64,000 bases of DNA from Xiphydria camelus (lineage: Eukaryota; Arthropoda; Insecta; Hymenoptera; Xiphydriidae), in assembly GCA_963678675.1 (NCBI GenBank), contig OY783195.1:23679191-23743190 (forward strand), in the 5' to 3' direction. The notes under the pieces are model-generated. The model was not told the origin of the DNA. It did no database searches and saw only the letters and a program-made list of their open reading frames with translations. The translations under genes and the position numbers were made by a program. This document shows positions 59,143-64,000 of this stretch, in pieces. How positions within the stretch are numbered: the first letter of the stretch is position 1; the number at the start of each line of letters is the position of its first letter.

Positions 59143-59543
59143 CTGGACGGAATAGTAGTTTAATGGTAGTCAAACATTAATTCGTGCAGCTTCTTTTCTT
59201 CTGTGAACGGTTAAAAGAATGAAAGTAATATTCTTGAACGCAGATTGGTGTGTAGAAGACGCTTAATGTTCTCTTTAAGGTAGGTATTTGTCAATCGATC
59301 TACAACAAAGGAAAACTTGTAATAATATACCTATATTTTTTTTTCTGACGTAAAATGCAAGAAGTTCGAGTTGCAATGGGAATACAGTTATATTTTATAT
59401 GTGTACTTATATATTCTCTTAATGGCTTCCTTTTGGAATTAAACTACAAGTTTAAAGCAACTCCATGAGTTTAGAAGAAATACTTTTGCGAGTTAGAAAA
59501 ACAAACAACTCTACTGTTATTCGTAGAGGTGAGGTGAAATAAG

Positions 59544-60094
59544 TAGGGGAAACCGGGGATAGCTGTTGAAAATACTGGATTTTGCATTTACTTCTAGATT
59601 TTTTTTCAGTCTATTATACATTAAATAGAAAAACTATATACAGCAACTTCTACCTTCACATACGCTAGGAATGATATTTATGAAGCAAAAGTAGAAAAAG
59701 ATGTATATTTAGTATTATAATTCGTTTTATTCTACTCGAAAAAATGTAACAACATACCCTTAGCAGGGCATGAGCCCCGCAACACAGACCTATGATCCAC
59801 ACCATAGATTATCATTATATACATACCTATTTTTATTACCTTAAAGTTCACGATGCGGCACAATCAAAAAATATACCTATGTTAACATAAAAATTTACCC
59901 TGGATGTCAAATTTCACAATTACTAGATTGCAGAGTGTTACCATTTCCAGAAATTACCTCCAAGCTTAGAAGTAACAGATGGGACCACCGTAAGAAGCAG
60001 TAGATATTTATTTAGCACATTAAAGTTTTTTTAGTTTTTGAGATAAAGGGATTGCGACAACTTACCCCTGCGGCAGCTAGCCACGGTCTCCTCT
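59544..60094. mobile_element. TA-flanked element with GGGGAAACCGGGG ends
   Basis: The left end TA-GGGGAAACCGGGGATAGCTG is matched by the right end, which read inward gives AGAGGAGACCGTGGCTAGCT. The interior is AT-rich with no coding sequence that I recognise. The right TA is lost. Confidence 0.5.
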
Positions 60095-60877
60095 GTGGAA
60101 GAACCCACAAGGTCAATCTTGCCACTCCCAACAATAAAAAAGATTTATACAATATCTTTCGGTAAAACTCATTCATCCGAACAGTAAAATATATATTTAT
60201 AGCGGCGGTAAAATGCACAGTGAAGAAGAGTAAAATTTATTATCCGACTGATAAATTTTACAAAAAAGCACCATATCGTCCTTTTTTCACTATTGCTGAA
60301 AACTGTAAAATTTATCGCTCGAGTGACACCATAAATCAATATCCCAGCTTTACCTAAAACGCAAATATTAAAAGCAAAGCCGAGCTTAATTTCTCACCCG
60401 AAAAATTATAACCTCCGATTTGCCTAAACGATTTTCAGGCGAGGCTCGCCGAATTTTCGAAAGCACTTCGTTGACTCTACTCCTAAACGGTGCACTGTAT
60501 GATCGCGTCGTATCAATCAGCTTTTTTCGAACGTATAAATTCATTACGTGATAACGTACGATAATCACCTTCGGAAACGGTGAAATCCCATTGGCGTCCT
60601 CGTCTCTCTCTTTCGCGACTCTCGGCGAATCCTTTCGAAACTCTCCAGGGCGGAAATTTTCCGGGTCGGATTCGTTGCCGGAAGTTCGTCGATTCCCCGG
60701 GGCGGAACGACTTTCGACGTATTTCCATCGTAATGACGATTCTCTAGGCGCCCTTGTAGGACCGACGGGATATTTGTTCTCGATGTGTACACTACGGATA
60801 GCGGTATATACGCTCAATGATCAACCGCCCCTCTGAAAGTCTAATAGGTCGCCGTGCATCTATATAGCACCACGGAG
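60095..60877. other. No gene recognised; CpG-rich towards the right
   Basis: Several TAAAATTTA words (60185-60320) resemble the core of the alpha elements. From 60440 onward the sequence is GC-richer, with overlapping domain-free frames on both strands, leading into the possible promoter at 60858-60907. Confidence 0.4.
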
Positions 60878-60892
60878 GTTGCCCTTGGCAAC
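60878..60892 (+). promoter_or_regulatory. X-box (RFX-binding-type palindrome) next to a possible first exon
   Basis: GTTGCC-CTT-GGCAAC is a perfect palindromic X-box with a three-base spacer, the site bound by RFX factors that drive ciliary genes in animals. A TATATAG word lies 16 bases upstream (60861). An ATG follows at 60905, and nine bases into it comes a good 5' splice site (ACG-GTGAGC). The strand is taken from this ATG, since the motif itself is symmetric. The downstream exons were not found. Confidence 0.45.
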
Positions 60893-60907
60893 CGGCTAGA
60901 TATTATG

Positions 60908-62676
60908 GACACGGTGAGCTACTTTACCACCGTAGCTTCGGCTCTCATAGACGAACCGACTGAGAAGGTGTTAGGAGCGGTTTACCCGGGAGTTTCCCAT
61001 TCATTGGAGAATATACCGAGCTCTTGGTCCACCCCTGGCTCGTCGCTCTTCCTCTCACCCCCGCCAACCGCAAATTTCTTCTTCGTCGAAACGCTTGAAA
61101 TTTCGCGGCCGTCGCTCGACCCGCGATTTTTGGCAGTGAATACTTTCGACCGTTTTAATGTTTCACGAGTTTAATTCAGTTGAACGCATTTGGACAACGT
61201 ATCTTACACGTGGTATTGAACAAATCTATTTTGACACCCTCAGATTGATCTCCACTTTGCGAATTTGCCTCCGGTAAAGCCTGATAAATTGGAAGCTTAT
61301 CGAAAAATGTGAAACCTATATTTTTTGTTCAATTACTTCATTTTGATTCGAGAAAAGTGGATTGGCCGTTCCTAAAGTTGATCCGCACGAGAGATTTTCT
61401 AAGCGTAACGAGATACAATAAAAAATTTTCACGTGAAAATTGTTTAGTTTTAAGAACTAAGTAACCTTAGGAGCTCAGCTTTCCACATTCACACGAACTC
61501 TTCCAATTTTGTAGAAAACCTTAGAACGACGGTTATTCCTATACGTAGCTTTATCCTATTTTATCGAAACTTTCCTTGCCATCGTATACCGCCATATTTT
61601 ATACGATTACGACCCTCGCGGTACAGAAATATTTATTAGTTTCTTTCGTTTTTTTTTTCTGGCGATTCATCGTAAGATATACTCGTACTATATACAGTAT
61701 AGCCCTGCTTTACTAGGCGATTTTTTGTAATGCTTTCGCATAGTAAGTATCTTCTCTACGACGTCACCTGCTGCCACTACCCCAGTAAATGTTCACATCT
61801 GCGTAGATACGTCGTTTTCTCCAACTTCCTTTTATAACTCAAACCAAACTCAAACTGCACGCAGCGAAGGGCGAAGTGCGGACGGGATATTTTATATTCC
61901 GTTTCCGCAACGATGCGCGTACACACGCCCGGGACGCGAGGCGCGACGCAGGACGAGGTCGCGGAAGGAGGACATCTATTAAATCGAATGGAAGCTAGCG
62001 TGTTAAAGTGAACGATCTATAGTGGCTATAAAACTTTTCCGCATTCTGTTGCCCCCCCCCCCCCCTCACACATTCTAGACCGGTTAGCGCCGCCGAGCTT
62101 CGAAATCTCGACTGCTCTCCGCCAGCCATTGAAATTCAAACAACGCGAGACCCGCGACGCAGGCCGAAGTAACGCGATCGTGCGACGCTCTAGGAAAATA
62201 CCACTTACGCCGCGGTAAACGACATCGGGGAGGAAAAAGGGCAAGGCGAAGAATGTGTGGCGAGGATTTTGAACGCGTTCCAACGGTAGAATCGTCGGCT
62301 ACTTGGGAATCATGGCGGGTGGAATTCTTCGCGGTGGAAGATGTTCGTACTACAAAAGAAAGGCTGGCAAAAAGATTTCTTTAAGTTTCGGTATGGTCCA
62401 ATATGATCGTTTATCTTTTTATCATTAACCGAACGTCATTAACAACGAGCTGTGCTTTCCATTCGAAACTGTTACAAGTACTTAATTAAGATAGTCGATG
62501 GCTAAACTTTTCGTGTATATGTTCATAAATATATTAATTGTTTTAACAGAAATATTCCATTTCCTCCATCGTGCTAAGATATATTTGAAATAAAGGGGGT
62601 GAGCATCTATTCTCCGAGGGCATCTATCCCACTTTTATCCTATACTATGCTCGTACAGCTCGGAGTAAGCGCAGCC
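60908..62676. other. No gene recognised; contains a CpG-rich patch and a C-run
   Basis: If the X-box marks a promoter, this would be the first intron. The open frame 60854-61174 on the plus strand runs through the putative donor and has no domain. About 61860-62280 is CpG-rich, with a run of roughly 12 C around 62054-62066. Confidence 0.4.
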
Positions 62677-63040
62677 TTACAGCTTCTCTTTTGACGGCTC
62701 ATAGCCTAGAGTCCATTGCAGTATATTCCTATGTATGGTTTCCTCGTCACAACCCGGTACGTACAATAACACGTAGCACGCTAAATGCCAACCGCGCAGG
62801 GTCCATTCGTAGAACTGCTGTTTGGTAGGGAATCTTTGTTTGTTTTGCCATCCAGCAGCTCTCCGGAGCATTCTAGATCACGTTCTCAGCCGAAGAGAGA
62901 TCGCGGTTAAAGAGAATCAAGATGTTCCAGCAGTTCCCAAGTTTGCATCATGAACGCTCCTAGTTTAGCTACTTCTAGATTCCCCCGCCGTATACATAGT
63001 TCGTTGCCCACACGGAATTGCTTAACTTAAAGATGGCGAT
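62677..63040 (-). other. Unassigned exon-like frames
   Basis: One minus-strand frame reads about 62871-62677, with C-Y-V-L-L-Y-V-P and ending E-P-S-K-E-K-L beside a possible donor GTAAGG. Another at about 63030-62900 contains G-N-E-L-C-I-R-R-G and G-A-F-M-M-Q-T-W-E. Neither is recognised. They could be exons of the same gene as the candidate at 63613-63845, or chance frames. Confidence 0.15.
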
Positions 63041-63612
63041 TATCTTCACCAGCGATGGTAACACGAGTGCTTCACTTTCGGTCGCCAAACCAGTAATCTA
63101 ATTTTTTGTATATAAAAAAGTGATGTTCTTAAAAATAATGTAATACCCGGCAATTGCAAGCGCGAAGGTTTATTCAAAATACTTCCAAAATGATTCAATA
63201 TTAATGGATATTACTTTAAGATAGTTTTTGTGTTCTGATCAGTCTGTTGAATAATTGAATTACGATGAATAAAAGTCGCTTTAGAACGGTTTCCCATATT
63301 CTAACATCATTCGATTTTATTTTTGTCTCGATCTTGGTGGGCCTCGAAGTTTCTACAATAACTTTTCTAAAAATCGTCTAAAATATAGATTGTGTAGCGC
63401 AAAGAAAAGTAGTATTCCGGAAATTTCATACAGAGAGAGGTTCTATCTGCCGAATAACATGGGTTTAACGAAAAGTATAGCATATAGCCAGCCATTATCC
63501 GAGTTTCCGGAGTTTGACCGTGGTGGCGCGTAATAATTCCTTCAATAGCGAAGGGATCACGTTGAAAGCACGCCTCGTATCCGCTCGTCCCAATGTCGGA
63601 TTCCACACATAC

Positions 63613-63845
63613 CTCGTATATCTAGTTCTCGTACGAATGTGGACATCCACTCGGCTTGCCATACTCCCGGGCTAAGCTTACTTCGGATATTCCGCACGAG
63701 TTTTCTTTTTTTCTCGTTTGGTGTTACAACCGCAAACGACATTGGCATAACGTGTACATCTTCGAACGTCACAAAGTCCTCCACCGCGATGCGTGGGTAT
63801 TTCATTTCATCATATTCCATCATTTCTCGAGTCGGTACAACGTAC
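63613..63845 (-). CDS. Candidate internal exon, possibly ionotropic-receptor-like
   Basis: The frame is open between a possible acceptor (GATAG before 63845) and a good donor (CGAG-GTATGT after 63613). It contains M-P-M-S-F-A-V-V-T-P followed by R-N-I-R-S-K-L-S-P-G-V-W-Q. The spacing of an F-x-V-x-x-P word, an N-I word and an S-P-x-V-W word is reminiscent of the end of the S1 lobe of insect ionotropic receptors, just before the first membrane helix. The helix that should follow is not hydrophobic here. I would not rely on the family assignment. Flanking exons are unresolved, and the rest of the gene, if real, extends beyond the window. Confidence 0.2.
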
Positions 63846-64000
63846 CTATCGAGTTTCTCCTCCGCTTTTTCTCATTTACGCACGATCCGGGCCATTTGTA
63901 CGAAAAAAATACGCGAGCACAGTACATCCGACGAGTATGTATTCCGTGATGGAGCGATTTTGAAATGCGAGAGGTTTCATTATCTAGAAGAGGCGTTCCT
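63846..64000. other. Window edge, nothing recognised
   Basis: This is a short terminal stretch without a recognisable feature. Confidence 0.5.

Larger units (their letters stand above)
57061..59543. other. No gene recognised; purine tract and CpG-rich patch
   Basis: Purine-rich sequence at 57778-57891 contains a (GA)n core. Donor-like sites occur at 58066 (GAAAG-GTGAGTA) and 58590 (GTAAGTAAG), but they follow frames without recognisable domains. A (TC)n tract lies at 59122-59142. Confidence 0.4.

Overview
The window is eukaryotic and looks like an insect nuclear genome. It is AT-rich with long GC-rich, CpG-dense patches, has spliced genes with short introns, and carries a nuclear copy of insect-type mitochondrial DNA plus many mariner-, piggyBac-, Harbinger- and Helitron-type remnants. 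The mix of CpG-rich patches in an AT-rich background suggests Hymenoptera, but that is an inference. There are no bacterial operons, CRISPR arrays or prophages.

Only one intact protein-coding gene is convincing: a six-exon carbohydrate sulfotransferase on the minus strand (27565 down to 25855). It joins in frame to 419 residues, with a type II membrane anchor and both PAPS-binding motifs, and one of its introns is GC-AG. A divergent exon-like reading frame lies near the right edge (63613-63845, minus) and is only a candidate. A perfect RFX-type X-box sits 12 bases upstream of an ATG that is followed by a splice donor (60878-60919, plus), which could mark the first exon of a gene running out of view.

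Most of the rest is a graveyard of small DNA transposons. From left to right: a piggyBac-like MITE (1386-1693); a series of inverted-repeat elements (2649-3785); a deleted mariner with transposase remnants (7912-8798); short MITEs (9247, 15488); a mitochondrial ND5 fragment (16212-16575); a three-level nest of elements with an empty-site copy elsewhere (16681-17710 versus 42482-42710); a palindrome with tRNA-like arms (22670-23143); a broken adenain-like protease fragment (23881-23988); a Helitron-type helicase remnant (28544-28858); a large palindrome (30313-30955); two near-identical 560-570 bp long-TIR elements (33823, 41555); a Harbinger-like element with TTA duplications (36088-36730); nested TA-flanked elements (38609-39804); a Harbinger-like element inserted in a pogo/Tigger-like end (47651-48842); and a second deleted mariner (56681-57060).

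The large gaps between these hold no gene that I can support. They may be intergenic or intronic sequence of genes whose exons lie outside the window. Two compact hairpins (19523-19588 and 51943-52025) and a longer repeat-associated one (44886-44964) could give rise to small RNAs.
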